Of a stretch of 57,675 bases of DNA, positions 1 to 9,951 are shown one piece after another. The stretch covers positions 1 to 57,675 of the forward strand of contig NZ_LQOL01000018.1 of NCBI RefSeq assembly GCF_002101555.1, written 5' to 3'. Under the pieces are notes generated by a model. It was not told the DNA's origin, did no database searches, and saw nothing but the letters and a program-made list of their open reading frames with translations. Made by a program: the position numbers and the translations under genes. This stretch comes from Mycolicibacterium canariasense. GTDB taxonomy: Bacteria > Actinomycetota > Actinomycetes > Mycobacteriales > Mycobacteriaceae. Positions within the stretch are counted from its first letter, which is position 1, and every line of letters starts with the position of its first letter.

Positions 1-459
1 GCCACCCCGCCCCCCGCACCCGCCGTCCCACCCAACCCGTTGCAACTGCTGGCCGCCGTGGCCGGACCGCAACTGGCGGCCCTGAATCAGGGCCTGCACG
101 GCAACATGCCACCGGTAACCGACCCGGCGCTGAACAACACCGCGCTGCAGGTGGCGCAGAACGTCGTTCCGCCGGCGATCGACCGGGCGAATCAGCCCGT
201 GGACCTACCCGCCGTGCCTCCGGCGACCAACGGCCCCATCACATTGCCGCCGCTGCGCGACATCATCGACGGCATCCGCCCGGACCGCCAGAACGAGGAC
301 GCGCACTTCGGTCCGAACGTGCCGACACCGGCCACGCCGTATTACCAGCCCTCCGGGGCGACGGGAGACGCACCAGCGGCGAGCGCAGCGACGGGAGACG
401 CAGCACCGGCGGACCCGCCGCCGCTGCCCGCGGAGGCCCCGCTGCCGCCGGCGCCCTAG
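1..459 (+). CDS. C-terminal part of a Pro/Ala-rich protein of unknown function
   Basis: The frame is open from the first base of the window to a TAG at 457-459, so the 5' end lies outside. The visible 152 residues are rich in Pro, Ala and Asn, with no recognisable domain, and end in a low-complexity tail where the peptide ATGDA occurs twice. Such composition is common in exported or wall-associated mycobacterial proteins, but no signal peptide can be seen because the N-terminus is missing. Its stop overlaps the convergent oxidase gene by 4 bases. It is not the C-terminus of EmbC, which would be the expected neighbour of embA in most mycobacteria. I do not recognise the family. Confidence 0.6.
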   Translation, partial: ATPPPAPAVPPNPLQLLAAVAGPQLAALNQGLHGNMPPVTDPALNNTALQVAQNVVPPAIDRANQPVDLPAVPPATNGPITLPPLRDIIDGIRPDRQNEDAHFGPNVPTPATPYYQPSGATGDAPAASAATGDAAPADPPPLPAEAPLPPAP

Positions 460-2090
460 TGCCGGCCGGCCAGGATGGCTTCGATATTGCGCTCGGCCAG
501 CGCGGTGATCGACATGAACGGATTGCAGCCGATATAGCCGGGGACCAGTGACGCATCGTTGACGTAGAGGTTGTCGTAGCCGTTCACCCGGCCGAAGGCA
601 TCGGTGGCCTTTCCCCGAACGCATCCGCCCAGCGGGTGAACGGTGTTGGAGGCGAAGACGTTTCCATCGAACAGGTCGTCGCGGTAGTCGACGCCGTTGG
701 CCTGGGTGACCTTGTCGAAGACGACCTTGGCCCGCTCGATCAGATGATCGGTGTGACTCTGCGGCCAGTCGATGCGGATGGAGTCGGACGCCTTGTCGTA
801 GGTGATCTCGGAGCGGTCACCGGTCTTGACCATGACGTAGTAGCCAAGGGCGTTGGTCTCGACCGGTAAGGGCAGCGAGAACATGCTGGCGTACACCGGA
901 TTGTCGGGATCGTTGCGGCCGTCCAGGTTGATCATGCCCAGCAGGGACTGCTTGGTGCCCACCGGGTCGGCCGCGCCGGTGTTGTGCGCCACCATCACAT
1001 CGCCGTTGTTGCCGTAGCCGCGGCCGATCTCGTCGGACAGGTCAGGCAGCGTGCCGGTCTCGCGGGCGCGCAACAGCAGCTCGTTGGTGCCCAGCACACC
1101 GGCGGCCAGATACAGCTGCTCACACCCGAATTCGTCGCGGGACTGCTCGGCACCCCACCGGTCGATACGCCGGGTGGACACCACGTACTCACCGGATTTC
1201 TCGCGACGGATACCGGTGACCTCGGTCAGGGTCTGCAACGTCACCTTGCCGGTCTGCACCGCCGCCGCGATGTAAGTCTGGTCCACGCTGCCGTCGCGGC
1301 CGTAGTTGTTGCCGAACTGGCACTCCCAGTCCAGCGCCGACAGCGGCACCTCACCGTTGGCCTCGCGCACCATGTAGTCGAACGAATAGGCGCTGCCGTT
1401 GTAGTCGACCGGGTATCCAGCGGCGTCGGCGTACTGACGGCCGACGCGCGCGTACTGGAAGTAGGGCGTCTGCTCGAACCAGTCCATGTTGCGGTAGTTG
1501 ATCCGCAGCGCGGCCTTGGCCCGCTCGACATAGGTGCCCAGGAACTCCGCCGGGTCGATATCGGGGAAGGCCGCCCGCACCTGGTCCGGCGTCGGGATGG
1601 CCGCGATCGCGGCATTGACCATCGAGCCGCCGCCGACCCCCGTCCCGCGGAACACGTGATGGGCACCATGGGTGACCTTCTCGCAGATGCCGGCCTGCTT
1701 GGGCTGGGCGGACGGATTCTGGGCGGCGACCGCGGAGATGGACACGCCCCGGTACGACGTCACGATGCTGGGCGGGACGTCGGCGAACCAGCCCGCGCGG
1801 GTGTCCGCGGGCAGCATTTTGGTGAACCGTTTGCCGTCCGCGTCGGCGGTGTCCCACAGCCGGCCGCGCTCCAGCACCAGGGTCTGCACCCCGGCCTGAG
1901 CCAGCCTCAGCGCACTGACCCCGCCGCCGTAGCCGCTGCCGATCACGATCGCGCGGTAATACTTGCGCGAATCCGGACGATGTTCCGATCTGGAAAGGAG
2001 ATATGCCCCCGCACCGGCACCGCCGAGGACGATTCCCGTGGTAGCGCCCAGGAATTTACGTCTTGTCAACTTAACTTGCGGTAGTGTCAC
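456..2090 (-). CDS. Tat-exported GMC oxidoreductase, cholesterol-oxidase-like (class I)
   Basis: This 544-residue protein resembles non-covalent FAD cholesterol oxidases, which oxidise the 3-beta-hydroxyl of sterols and isomerise the product to a 4-en-3-one with release of hydrogen peroxide. Residues 9-35 form a twin-arginine signal (TRRKFLG followed by a hydrophobic Gly/Ala stretch), so export is likely. The FAD dinucleotide motif GSGYGGG is at 51-57. The C-terminal motif HPLGGC starts at His485 and CNPF contains Asn523; these match the catalytic His and Asn of the family. The start is GTG at 2090 with GAGAGG five bases upstream. It is divergent from alkB. Another GMC alcohol oxidase cannot be excluded, but the length and the motif set favour a sterol oxidase. 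Confidence 0.85.
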   Translation of the reverse strand: MTLPQVKLTRRKFLGATTGIVLGGAGAGAYLLSRSEHRPDSRKYYRAIVIGSGYGGGVSALRLAQAGVQTLVLERGRLWDTADADGKRFTKMLPADTRAGWFADVPPSIVTSYRGVSISAVAAQNPSAQPKQAGICEKVTHGAHHVFRGTGVGGGSMVNAAIAAIPTPDQVRAAFPDIDPAEFLGTYVERAKAALRINYRNMDWFEQTPYFQYARVGRQYADAAGYPVDYNGSAYSFDYMVREANGEVPLSALDWECQFGNNYGRDGSVDQTYIAAAVQTGKVTLQTLTEVTGIRREKSGEYVVSTRRIDRWGAEQSRDEFGCEQLYLAAGVLGTNELLLRARETGTLPDLSDEIGRGYGNNGDVMVAHNTGAADPVGTKQSLLGMINLDGRNDPDNPVYASMFSLPLPVETNALGYYVMVKTGDRSEITYDKASDSIRIDWPQSHTDHLIERAKVVFDKVTQANGVDYRDDLFDGNVFASNTVHPLGGCVRGKATDAFGRVNGYDNLYVNDASLVPGYIGCNPFMSITALAERNIEAILAGRH

Positions 2091-2165
2091 AAATACCTCT
2101 CAGCAAATAAACCCCGAACCGCCGCCCGCCTTTGCGTGACGCAGGATTCCAGGTTAAGTTAAATA
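2064..2165. promoter_or_regulatory. Divergent control region with repeated GTTAAGTT sites
   Basis: The gene-free part between the oxidase and alkB is 2091-2207. The octamer GTTAAGTT occurs twice in inverted orientation: on the minus strand within 2066-2078, inside the first codons of the oxidase, and on the plus strand within 2151-2162 (AGGTTAAGTTAA). Two related AT-rich sites flanking a divergent promoter in GC-rich DNA look like operator sites for one regulator. They do not match the KstR motif TnnAACnnGTTnnA. The regulator is unknown and the role is inferred. Confidence 0.35.
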
Positions 2166-2207
2166 GTCACCACAGCTAATCGCTCGATACAACGGCAAGG
2201 ACACAAC

Positions 2208-3356
2208 GTGGCAGATCGAGAGGGCCTCCGCACGCCGAGCTGGCGTGACGCGAAGCGATACTTCTGGCTGCTCGGTGCCATTGTGCCCGGCCTTGTGCCG
2301 TTGGCGTGGCTACTCGTCCAGCTGACCGGCCAGGAAGTGTTCTGGTGGGTGGGGCCGGTCATGGCCTTCATGGTCGTCCCTGTACTGGATCACCTCGTCG
2401 GAAGCGCCGAGTCCGACGAATCCGAGCGCACCCTGGACTGGCTGGAAGACGACGCGTTCTACCGTTGGGTCACCTATCTCTACCTGCCGAACCAGTACCT
2501 CTCGCTGGTGTTCGCGTGCTGGCTGTGGAGCGGCGGCGGCTGGGTCACCATGAGCTGGCTGGACAAGGCCGGACTGATGCTCACCGTCGGAATTGTGGGC
2601 GGAATCTCAATCAACGCCGCGCATGAACTCGGTCACCGGCGCGCCACCGCCGAACGCCGGCTCAGCAAGCTCGCCCTGGCACAGACCGGCTACGGCCACT
2701 TCTACGTCGAGCACAACCGCGGCCACCACGTCCGGGTGGCGACCGCCGAAGATCCGGCCAGCGCGCGGCTCGGCGAGACGGTCTACCGCTTCATCCCGCG
2801 CTCGGTGCTGGGCGGCCTGCGGTCGGCCTGGAGCCTGGAACGCAACCGGCTGGCCCGGGCCGGCAGGTCGCCGTGGACGCTGCGTAACGAGGTGCTCAAC
2901 GCCTGGTTGTTGAGCGCCGCGATGTTCATCGGGCTCAACGTGTGGTTCGGCGCCGTCGTCGCGCCCTGGCTGATCGGTCAGGCCGTCATCGGGGTGTGCT
3001 TGCTGGAGTCGGTGAACTATCTGGAGCACTACGGGTTGCGCCGGCAAAGGCTGGCCACCGGCCGCTACGAGCGGGTCGGGCCGCAGCACTCGTGGAACAG
3101 CAACACACTCATCGCCAATGTGTTCCTGTTCCATCTGCAGCGGCACTCCGATCACCACACCAATCCGCAGCGCCGGTACCAGACGCTGCGCCACGCCGAC
3201 GAGGCGCCGCAGCTGCCGTTCGGGTACGGCACGATGCTGGTGCTGGCCTGGTGCACGCCGATCTGGCGGCGGGTGATGGATCCCCGGGTGCTCGACCACT
3301 ACGACGGCGACATCAGCCGGGCCGCCCTGCACCCGGCCCGGACACCGGCCGCGTAA
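2208..3356 (+). CDS. alkB: Alkane 1-monooxygenase AlkB
   Basis: This 382-residue integral-membrane non-haem di-iron hydroxylase would convert medium-chain n-alkanes to primary alcohols using reduced rubredoxin. The three histidine clusters of the membrane hydroxylase superfamily are present: HELGH from His139, HNRGHH from His169, and HSDHH from His313. The AlkB-typical NYLEHYG segment lies just before the last cluster. Hydrophobic segments near residues 20-60 and 95-130 fit the six-helix topology. The start is GTG with AAGGA six bases upstream. No rubredoxin gene follows directly, although alkB is usually next to one or two; electrons must come from a rubredoxin encoded elsewhere. Its stop is only about 75 bases before embA. 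Confidence 0.93.
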   Translation: MADREGLRTPSWRDAKRYFWLLGAIVPGLVPLAWLLVQLTGQEVFWWVGPVMAFMVVPVLDHLVGSAESDESERTLDWLEDDAFYRWVTYLYLPNQYLSLVFACWLWSGGGWVTMSWLDKAGLMLTVGIVGGISINAAHELGHRRATAERRLSKLALAQTGYGHFYVEHNRGHHVRVATAEDPASARLGETVYRFIPRSVLGGLRSAWSLERNRLARAGRSPWTLRNEVLNAWLLSAAMFIGLNVWFGAVVAPWLIGQAVIGVCLLESVNYLEHYGLRRQRLATGRYERVGPQHSWNSNTLIANVFLFHLQRHSDHHTNPQRRYQTLRHADEAPQLPFGYGTMLVLAWCTPIWRRVMDPRVLDHYDGDISRAALHPARTPAA

Positions 3357-3416
3357 CGCAGCCGAAAAGTCGGGCATCGCCGCGGGTCGCCCGGCCGGGC
3401 CCATAGCTACGTCGCA

Positions 3417-3422
3417 TACTCT
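3417..3422 (+). promoter_or_regulatory. Candidate -10 element for embA
   Basis: TACTCT (overlapping CATACT at 3415-3420) lies eight bases before the GTG at 3431. In this window several genes show TANNNT followed by 6-8 bases and a start codon, consistent with leaderless or near-leaderless transcripts. In M. tuberculosis embAB has a promoter just upstream of embA that mutates in ethambutol resistance, so a promoter here is expected. No convincing -35 box is visible. Confidence 0.4.
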
Positions 3423-3430
3423 TGAGCCTC

Positions 3431-6400
3431 GTGCCCGCCAGGACTGCCCGACTCGTCGCCATCATCGCGGGCATCGTCGGCCTGCTGTTGTGTGCGCTGA
3501 CCCCGCTACTTCCCGTCAACCAGACCACGGCCACCATCACGTGGCCGCAGGCCCCGAGCGCCGACGGGTTCGTCGGCGACGTGACCGCCCCATTGGTCTC
3601 CGGCGCGCCGCTGGCCCTGGACGTCTCCATCCCGTGCCAGGCGATGGGCTCGCTGCCGGCCTCCGGCGGACTGGTGTTCTCCACCATCCCGCCCGGCGGC
3701 ATCGACGCGACCCGCAACGGGCTGTTCGTGCGCGCCACATCCGACACAGTCTTCGTCGCGTTCCGCGACACCGTCACCGCCGTGGCGCCGCGCGCCGCCG
3801 TCAGCTCCGGGGCCTGCAGCACGTTGCACGTCTGGGCCAACTCCGGTGGCGTCGGCGCCGACTTCGCGGGGATCCCCGGTGCCACCGGCACCGCGGCCGT
3901 CGAGAAGAAGCCTCAGGTGGCCGGTATCTTCACCGACCTCAAGGTCGCGCCCCAGCCTGGTCTGAGCGCGCGGGTGGACATCGACACCCGGTTCATCTCC
4001 AAGCCGACGGCGCTCAAGGCGATCGTGATGGATATCGGCCTGCTCAGCGTGCTGATCTCGATCGTGGCGCTGGCCCTGCTGGACCGCACGGCCGGGCACC
4101 GGGTGCGGCACGCCTGGGCACGGTTCTGGAAGGTCGGCTGGGCGGTCTGGCTTGCCGACGCAGCGGTGATCGGTGGGCTGCTGGTGTGGCATGTCATCGG
4201 CGCCATCTCCTCCGACGACGGCTACAACCTGACCATGGCGCGGGTGTCCGGCGAAGCCGGGTACGTGGCCAACTACTACCGCTACTTCGGCACCTCGGAA
4301 GCTCCGTTCGACTGGTACCAGCTGGTGCTCAAACACCTGGCGACCGTCAGCACCGCCGGGGTGTGGATGCGGCTGCCGGCCCTGCTGGCCGGTATCGGCA
4401 CCTGGATCCTGGTGTCGCGCTGGCTGATCCCCCGGCTCGGGCGCACGCTGGCCACCAACCGGATCGCCGTGTGGACGGCGGCCGCGGTGTTCCTGGCCGC
4501 CTGGTACCCGTTCAACAACGGGTTGCGCCCCGAACCCCTGATCGCCTTCGGTGTGCTGGCGGTGTGGGCGCTGGTGGAGTACACCATCGCGGCCCGGCGG
4601 CTGTGGCCCACCGCCTTGGCCCTCGTCGTCGCGGTGTTCACCGTGACGCTGGCACCGCAGGGGCTGCTGGCACTGGCCCCGCTGCTGGTCGGCGCCCGCG
4701 CCGTGGTGCTGGTGATCCGCGACCGTCGTGCGGTGCTGCCCGCCCTGGCGGCGTTCGCCGCGGCGGCGTCGCTCATCGCGATCGTCGTGTTCCGGCGCCA
4801 GACGCTGGCCACCGTCGCCGAGGCGGTGCGCATCAAGTACACCGTCGGACCGACCATCTCCTGGTACCAGGAGTTCCTGCGCTACTACTTCCTCACCGTC
4901 GAGGACAGCGTGGACAGCTCCCTGACCCGGCGCTTCGCGGTGCTGACCATGCTGCTGTGCCTGTTCGGCATGATCGCCGTGCTGCTGCGCAAGGGCCGGA
5001 TCCCCGGCCTGGCCGGCGGCCCGACCTGGCGGCTGATCGGCATCTGCGCGGTCGGCCTGCTGCTGCTGACGTTCACCCCGACCAAATGGGCCGTGCAGTT
5101 CGGCGCATTCGCCGGCATCGCCGGGCTGTTCGGCGCGGTGACCGCGTTCACGTTCGCGCGGGTGGGCCTGCACAGCCGGCGCAACCTCGCGCTGTACGTG
5201 ACCGCGCTGCTGTTCGTCCTGGCATGGGCGACCTCGGGGCTCAACGGCTGGTTCTACGTCGGCAATTACGGGGTGCCGTGGTTCGACCGGCAGCCGGTGC
5301 TGGCCGGTCAGCCCGTCACCACCATGTTCCTGGTGCTGGCCATCATCACCGGTGTACTGGCCGGCTGGCTGCACTTTCGCATCGACTACGCCGGGCACAC
5401 CGAGGTGGCCGACACCCGCCGCAACCGGGTGCTCGCCTCGACCCCGCTGCTGGTGGTGGCGATCATCATGGTGGTGCTCGAAGTCGGTTCGATGGCAAAG
5501 GGTTTCGTTCAGCGCTACCCCGCCTACACCACCGCCAAGGCCAACCTGTCGGCGCTGGCCTCCGGGTTGTCGGGCACCAGCTGCGCGATGGCCGACGACG
5601 TCCTGGTCGAGGCCGACCCGAATGCCGGGATGCTGCAACCGGTTCCGGGCCAGACGTATGGCCAGTACGGCCCGCTGGGCGGAGAGAACCCGGTCGGCTT
5701 CACCCCCAACGGCATCAGCGACACCCTGGAACCCCCGAAGCCGGTGGTGGCCAACCCGGGCACGGTGAACTCCGACGGCTCGCCCAACAAACCCAACGTC
5801 GGCATCGCGTACGCCGCGGGCACCGGCGGTGGTTACGGGCCCACCGGGGTGAACGGCTCGAATGTGTTCCTGCCGTTCGGATTGGACCCGGCGCGCACCC
5901 CGGTGATGGGTAGCTACAAGGAGAACTCCACCGCCGCCAAGGCCACCTCGGCCTGGTACCAGCTGCCGCCGCGCACCCCGGACCGGCCGCTGGTGACCGT
6001 CGCCGCGGCGGGTGCGATCTGGTACTACGACGAGGAAGGCGACTTCCACTACGGCCAGTCGCTGAAACTGCAGTGGGGTGTGCACCGGCCCGACGGCAGT
6101 TATCAGGCCCTCGAGTCGGTGCAGCCGATCGACGTGTTCGCCCAATACGCTTGGCGCAACCTGCGTTTCCCGCTGGCGTGGGCGCCGCCGGAGGCCAACG
6201 TCGCCCGGCTGGTGGCCGACGACCCGAACCTGTCCGACGACCAGTGGTTCGGTTTCACGCCGCCGCGGGTGCCGCAGCTGCAGACCGCGCAGCAGTTCCT
6301 CGGCTCGCAGACCCCGGTGATGCTCGACATCGCCACCGCCGCGAACTTCCCCTGCCAGCGGCCGTTCGCCGAGCACCTCGGGGTGGCGGAGCTGCCGCAG

Positions 6401-6673
6401 TACCGCATCCTACCCAACGTCAAACAAGTGGTGGTGTCGTCGAACATGTGGCAGTCCGCCCAGAAGGGTGGCCCCTTCCTGTTCATCCAGGCGCTGCTGC
6501 GCACGTCGACCATCCCGACGTATCTACGCGACGACTGGTACCGGGACTGGGGCTCGCTGGAGCGATACGACCCCGTCGTGCCGCCGGCCCAGGCGCCGGT
6601 TGCCGACATCCAGCAGGGCACCCAGCGGGTGTTCGGTTGGAGTAGGCCCGGACCGATCAGGGCGCTGCCGTGA
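3431..6673 (+). CDS. embA: Arabinosyltransferase A (EmbA)
   Basis: This is a membrane GT-C arabinosyltransferase using decaprenyl-phospho-arabinose to build arabinogalactan arabinan; it acts with EmbB in adding the 3,5-branched (1>3) arm. The protein is about 1080 residues, with an N-terminal helix, the periplasmic [12 protein letters not shown] segment, and the catalytic loop motif SSDDGYN with paired Asp. Many membrane spans follow, then a C-terminal carbohydrate-binding region ending in [10 protein letters not shown]. That ending and the internal sequence match EmbA rather than EmbB or EmbC. I chose GTG 3431 (MPARTARL) because M. tuberculosis EmbA starts similarly with MPHDG; TTG 3422 in frame is the alternative. 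The stop overlaps embB by four bases, so the pair is translationally coupled. Confidence 0.96.
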   Translation: MPARTARLVAIIAGIVGLLLCALTPLLPVNQTTATITWPQAPSADGFVGDVTAPLVSGAPLALDVSIPCQAMGSLPASGGLVFSTIPPGGIDATRNGLFVRATSDTVFVAFRDTVTAVAPRAAVSSGACSTLHVWANSGGVGADFAGIPGATGTAAVEKKPQVAGIFTDLKVAPQPGLSARVDIDTRFISKPTALKAIVMDIGLLSVLISIVALALLDRTAGHRVRHAWARFWKVGWAVWLADAAVIGGLLVWHVIGAISSDDGYNLTMARVSGEAGYVANYYRYFGTSEAPFDWYQLVLKHLATVSTAGVWMRLPALLAGIGTWILVSRWLIPRLGRTLATNRIAVWTAAAVFLAAWYPFNNGLRPEPLIAFGVLAVWALVEYTIAARRLWPTALALVVAVFTVTLAPQGLLALAPLLVGARAVVLVIRDRRAVLPALAAFAAAASLIAIVVFRRQTLATVAEAVRIKYTVGPTISWYQEFLRYYFLTVEDSVDSSLTRRFAVLTMLLCLFGMIAVLLRKGRIPGLAGGPTWRLIGICAVGLLLLTFTPTKWAVQFGAFAGIAGLFGAVTAFTFARVGLHSRRNLALYVTALLFVLAWATSGLNGWFYVGNYGVPWFDRQPVLAGQPVTTMFLVLAIITGVLAGWLHFRIDYAGHTEVADTRRNRVLASTPLLVVAIIMVVLEVGSMAKGFVQRYPAYTTAKANLSALASGLSGTSCAMADDVLVEADPNAGMLQPVPGQTYGQYGPLGGENPVGFTPNGISDTLEPPKPVVANPGTVNSDGSPNKPNVGIAYAAGTGGGYGPTGVNGSNVFLPFGLDPARTPVMGSYKENSTAAKATSAWYQLPPRTPDRPLVTVAAAGAIWYYDEEGDFHYGQSLKLQWGVHRPDGSYQALESVQPIDVFAQYAWRNLRFPLAWAPPEANVARLVADDPNLSDDQWFGFTPPRVPQLQTAQQFLGSQTPVMLDIATAANFPCQRPFAEHLGVAELPQYRILPNVKQVVVSSNMWQSAQKGGPFLFIQALLRTSTIPTYLRDDWYRDWGSLERYDPVVPPAQAPVADIQQGTQRVFGWSRPGPIRALP

Positions 6674-9600
6674 ACGGGGCCATGAGCGACATGAAAGACA
6701 ACGTGAAGACCATCCGGTGGATCGCGATCATCGCCGGTCTGATCGGCTTCGTGTGCGCGGTGGCCACGCCACTGCTGCCCGTGGTGCAGACCACGGCGAC
6801 GCTGAACTGGCCGGCGGCAAGCGCGACATCGGGTACCGCGGGGCAACTGGACAGTGTCACCGCACCGCTGATCACCCAGACCGCGGTGAACATGACGGTG
6901 ACGGTGCCGTGTGAGGTGATCAGGTCCGCACCGCCGGCCGGCGTGCTGGTGCTGGGCACCGCACCGAAGGACGGCAAGCAGGCCGCGCTCAACGCGCTGT
7001 TCGTCAACGTCACCTCCTCGCGGGTGGACATCACCGACCGCAACGTGGTGATCGCCAGCGTGCCGCGCGCGAAAGCCGCTGCCTGCCAGCGCATCGAGAT
7101 CACCTCGTCGGAACAGGGCACGTTCGCCACCTTCGTCGGGCTGCCGGGCGGTGACCAGCGCACCGGCTTTCCCGACCCCAACCTGCGCCCGGCCATCGTC
7201 GGCGTGTTCACCGAGCTGACCGGCCCTGCGCCGCAAGGGTTGTCGCTGTCGGCCACGATCGACACCCGCTTCACCACCAAACCCACCGCGCTCAAACTGG
7301 CCGCCATCCTGTTGGGCATCGTGGCCACCGTCGTCGCGCTGTTCGCGTTGTGGCGGCTGGACCAGTTGGACGGCCGGCGGATGCAGCGGCTGATCCCGAC
7401 CCGCTGGCGCACCGTCACCCCGGTCGACGGTGTGGTGGTCGGCGGGTTCCTGCTGTGGCATGTGGTCGGTGCCAACTCCTCCGACGACGGCTACATCCTG
7501 CAGATGGCCCGGGTCGCCGACCACGCCGGGTACATGTCCAACTACTTCCGCTGGTTCGGCAGCCCGGAGGACCCGTTCGGCTGGTTCTACAACCTGCTGG
7601 CCCTGATGACCCATGTCAGCGACGCCAGCATCTGGATGCGGCTGCCGGATCTGGTGTGCGCGCTGGTGTGCTGGCTGCTGCTGTCCCGGGAGGTGCTGCC
7701 CCGGCTGGGGCCCGCCGTCATCGCGAGTCGGCCCGCGCTGTGGGCGGCGGGGTTCGTGCTGATGGCGGCGTGGATGCCGTTCAACAACGGTCTGCGCCCC
7801 GAGGGGCAGATCGCCACCGGCGCGCTGATCACCTACGTGCTGATCGAACGGGCCATCACGTCGGGCCGGCTCACCCCGGCCGCCATGGCGATCATCTCCG
7901 CCGCGTTCACCCTGGGTATCCAGCCCACCGGGCTGATCGCGGTGGCGGCGCTGCTGGCCGGTGGCCGGCCCATCCTGCGCATCGTGGTGCAGCGCCGGCG
8001 TCGGGTCGGGTTGTGGCCGCTGATCCTGCCGCTGCTGGCGGCCGGCACCGTGATCCTGACGGTCGTGTTCGCCGACCAGACCCTGGCAACGGTGTTGGAG
8101 GCCACCAGGATTCGCACCGCGATCGGGCCCAGCCAGGAGTGGTACACCGAGAACCTGCGCTACTACTACCTGATCCTGCCGACCGTGGACGGCTCGCTGT
8201 CGCGCCGGTTCGGCTTCATGATCACCGCGCTCAGCCTGTTCGCCTCGATGTTCATCATGTTGCGTCGCAAACGCATTCCTGGTGTGGCCCGCGGACCGGT
8301 ATGGCGGTTGATGGGCATCATCTTCGCGACGATGTTCTGCCTGATGTTCACCCCCACCAAGTGGGTGCACCACTTCGGGCTGTTCGCCGCCGTGGGTGCG
8401 GCGATGGCCGCCGTGGTGACGGTGCTGGCCTCACCGGTGGTGCTGCGCTCGGCCCGCAACCGGATGGCGTTCACGTCGGCCGTGTTCTTCGTGATGGCAC
8501 TGTGTTTCGCCACCACCAACGGCTGGTGGTACGTGTCCAGCTACGGGGTGCCGTTCAACAACGACAAGCCCGCGATCGGCGGGATCACGGTCAGCGCCAT
8601 CTTCTTCGCGTTGTTCGCCATCACCGCGGTGTGGGCGTACTGGCTGCACTTCGCGCCGCGCAACGGTGGCGAGAGCACGGTGATCCGGCGGCTGACGGCC
8701 GCGCCGGTGCCGGTGGCGGCGGGCTTCATGGTGACGGTGTTCGTGGCGTCCATGCTGTTCGGCGTGGTGCGCCAGCACGGGACCTACAGCAACGGGGAAT
8801 CGAATATCAAAGCTTTCGCCGGCGGCTGCGGCCTGGCCGACGACGTGCTGGTCGAACCCGACCCCAACCAGGGCTTCCTGACCGCGCTGCCCGGTGACTA
8901 CGGTCCCCTTGGCCCTCTGGGCGGGGTCAAGCCGGTGGGCTTCACCCCCAACGGGGTGCCGGATCACATTGTCGCCGAAGCGATTCGGCTGACGTTGCCG
9001 ATGCCGGGCACCGACTACGACTGGGACGCCCCGGTGAAGCTGACCACCCCCGGTATCAACGGTTCGACCGTGCCGTTGCCGTACGGCCTGGACCCGACCC
9101 GGGTGCCGCTGGCCGGCAGCTTCGCCAGCGGCGCGGCCCAGCAGGAGGCCCGGCTGGCCTCGGCGTGGTACCAGCTACCGCCGCCGGACGCCGCGCACCC
9201 GCTGGTGGTCGTCACCGCGGCGGGCACCATCACCGGCAACAGCATCTTCAACGGCCTCACCCAGGGGCAGCCGGTGGAACTCGAGTACGGCAAGCCCGGA
9301 CCCGACGGCACGCCGGTGGCCGCCGGGCGGGTGGTGCCCTATGACATCGGCCCGCTGCCGTCCTGGCGCAACCTGCGCTACGACCGGCGCCAGATCCCCG
9401 GCGATGCCACGTTCGTTCGCGTTGTCGCCGAGGACAAGTCGCTGTCGCAGGGCGACTGGGTCGCGATCACCCCGCCGCGGGTGCCGCAGCTGAAGACGAT
9501 CCAGGAGTACGTCGGGTCGCAACAACCGGTGCTGATGGACTGGGCCGTCGGCCTGGCGTTCCCCTGCCAGCAGCCGATGCTGCACGCCAATGGCGTCACC

Positions 9601-9876
9601 GACGTCCCGAAGTACCGGATCACGCCGGACTACAACGCGAAGATGAAGGACACCGACACCTGGCAGGACGGCATCAACGGCGGCCTGCTCGGCATCAGTG
9701 ACCTGCTGCTGCGGGCCCATCTGATGGCGACCTACCTGAACAAGGACTGGGGCCGGGACTGGGGTTCGCTGCGCCGCTTCGAGACCATCGTCGACGCACG
9801 GCCCGCCGACATCGAACTGGGCTCCGCGACACACTCGGGCCTGTACTCCCCCGGCCGGATCCGAATCAAGCCGTAG
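6670..9876 (+). CDS. embB: Arabinosyltransferase B (EmbB), ethambutol target
   Basis: This is the partner of EmbA in arabinogalactan arabinan synthesis and the main ethambutol target. The protein is 1068 residues, with the same plan as EmbA: N-terminal helix, periplasmic domain, catalytic NSSDDGY loop, multiple membrane helices and a C-terminal carbohydrate-binding domain. The ethambutol-resistance region reads [12 protein letters not shown]. Met323 here corresponds to Met306 of M. tuberculosis EmbB, so this position has the susceptible residue. The GTG start at 6670 overlaps the embA stop (GTGA); ATG 6682 is an alternative start. It is followed by a large inverted repeat that separates it from a convergent gene. 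Confidence 0.96.
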   Translation: MNGAMSDMKDNVKTIRWIAIIAGLIGFVCAVATPLLPVVQTTATLNWPAASATSGTAGQLDSVTAPLITQTAVNMTVTVPCEVIRSAPPAGVLVLGTAPKDGKQAALNALFVNVTSSRVDITDRNVVIASVPRAKAAACQRIEITSSEQGTFATFVGLPGGDQRTGFPDPNLRPAIVGVFTELTGPAPQGLSLSATIDTRFTTKPTALKLAAILLGIVATVVALFALWRLDQLDGRRMQRLIPTRWRTVTPVDGVVVGGFLLWHVVGANSSDDGYILQMARVADHAGYMSNYFRWFGSPEDPFGWFYNLLALMTHVSDASIWMRLPDLVCALVCWLLLSREVLPRLGPAVIASRPALWAAGFVLMAAWMPFNNGLRPEGQIATGALITYVLIERAITSGRLTPAAMAIISAAFTLGIQPTGLIAVAALLAGGRPILRIVVQRRRRVGLWPLILPLLAAGTVILTVVFADQTLATVLEATRIRTAIGPSQEWYTENLRYYYLILPTVDGSLSRRFGFMITALSLFASMFIMLRRKRIPGVARGPVWRLMGIIFATMFCLMFTPTKWVHHFGLFAAVGAAMAAVVTVLASPVVLRSARNRMAFTSAVFFVMALCFATTNGWWYVSSYGVPFNNDKPAIGGITVSAIFFALFAITAVWAYWLHFAPRNGGESTVIRRLTAAPVPVAAGFMVTVFVASMLFGVVRQHGTYSNGESNIKAFAGGCGLADDVLVEPDPNQGFLTALPGDYGPLGPLGGVKPVGFTPNGVPDHIVAEAIRLTLPMPGTDYDWDAPVKLTTPGINGSTVPLPYGLDPTRVPLAGSFASGAAQQEARLASAWYQLPPPDAAHPLVVVTAAGTITGNSIFNGLTQGQPVELEYGKPGPDGTPVAAGRVVPYDIGPLPSWRNLRYDRRQIPGDATFVRVVAEDKSLSQGDWVAITPPRVPQLKTIQEYVGSQQPVLMDWAVGLAFPCQQPMLHANGVTDVPKYRITPDYNAKMKDTDTWQDGINGGLLGISDLLLRAHLMATYLNKDWGRDWGSLRRFETIVDARPADIELGSATHSGLYSPGRIRIKP

Positions 9877-9883
9877 CGTTTCT

Positions 9884-9949
9884 TCCGCGAGCGGCCGTGT
9901 CTGCACGCAACACGCCGTGCGTGCCTGGCATTTTGGGGCCGCTCGCGGA
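9884..9949. terminator. Bidirectional hairpin between embB and the ankyrin gene
   Basis: TCCGCGAGCGGCC at 9884-9896 and its exact complement GGCCGCTCGCGGA at 9937-9949 form a perfect 13-bp stem. The 40-base loop contains a second perfect stem, GCACGC (9903-9908) with GCGTGC (9919-9924). It sits between convergent genes, where a two-way terminator is expected. There is no long U-tract. The compound fold and the GCGAGC/CGTGTCTGCA wording resemble short intergenic repeats I remember from mycobacterial genomes, so it may also be a repeat copy. Confidence 0.6.
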
Positions 9950-9951
9950 GC

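Noticed and set aside
3506..6376. 956-residue open frame antisense to embA
   Set aside because: High-GC codon bias leaves the complementary frame open; the His/Arg/Gln-rich translation shows no domain and embA is certain.
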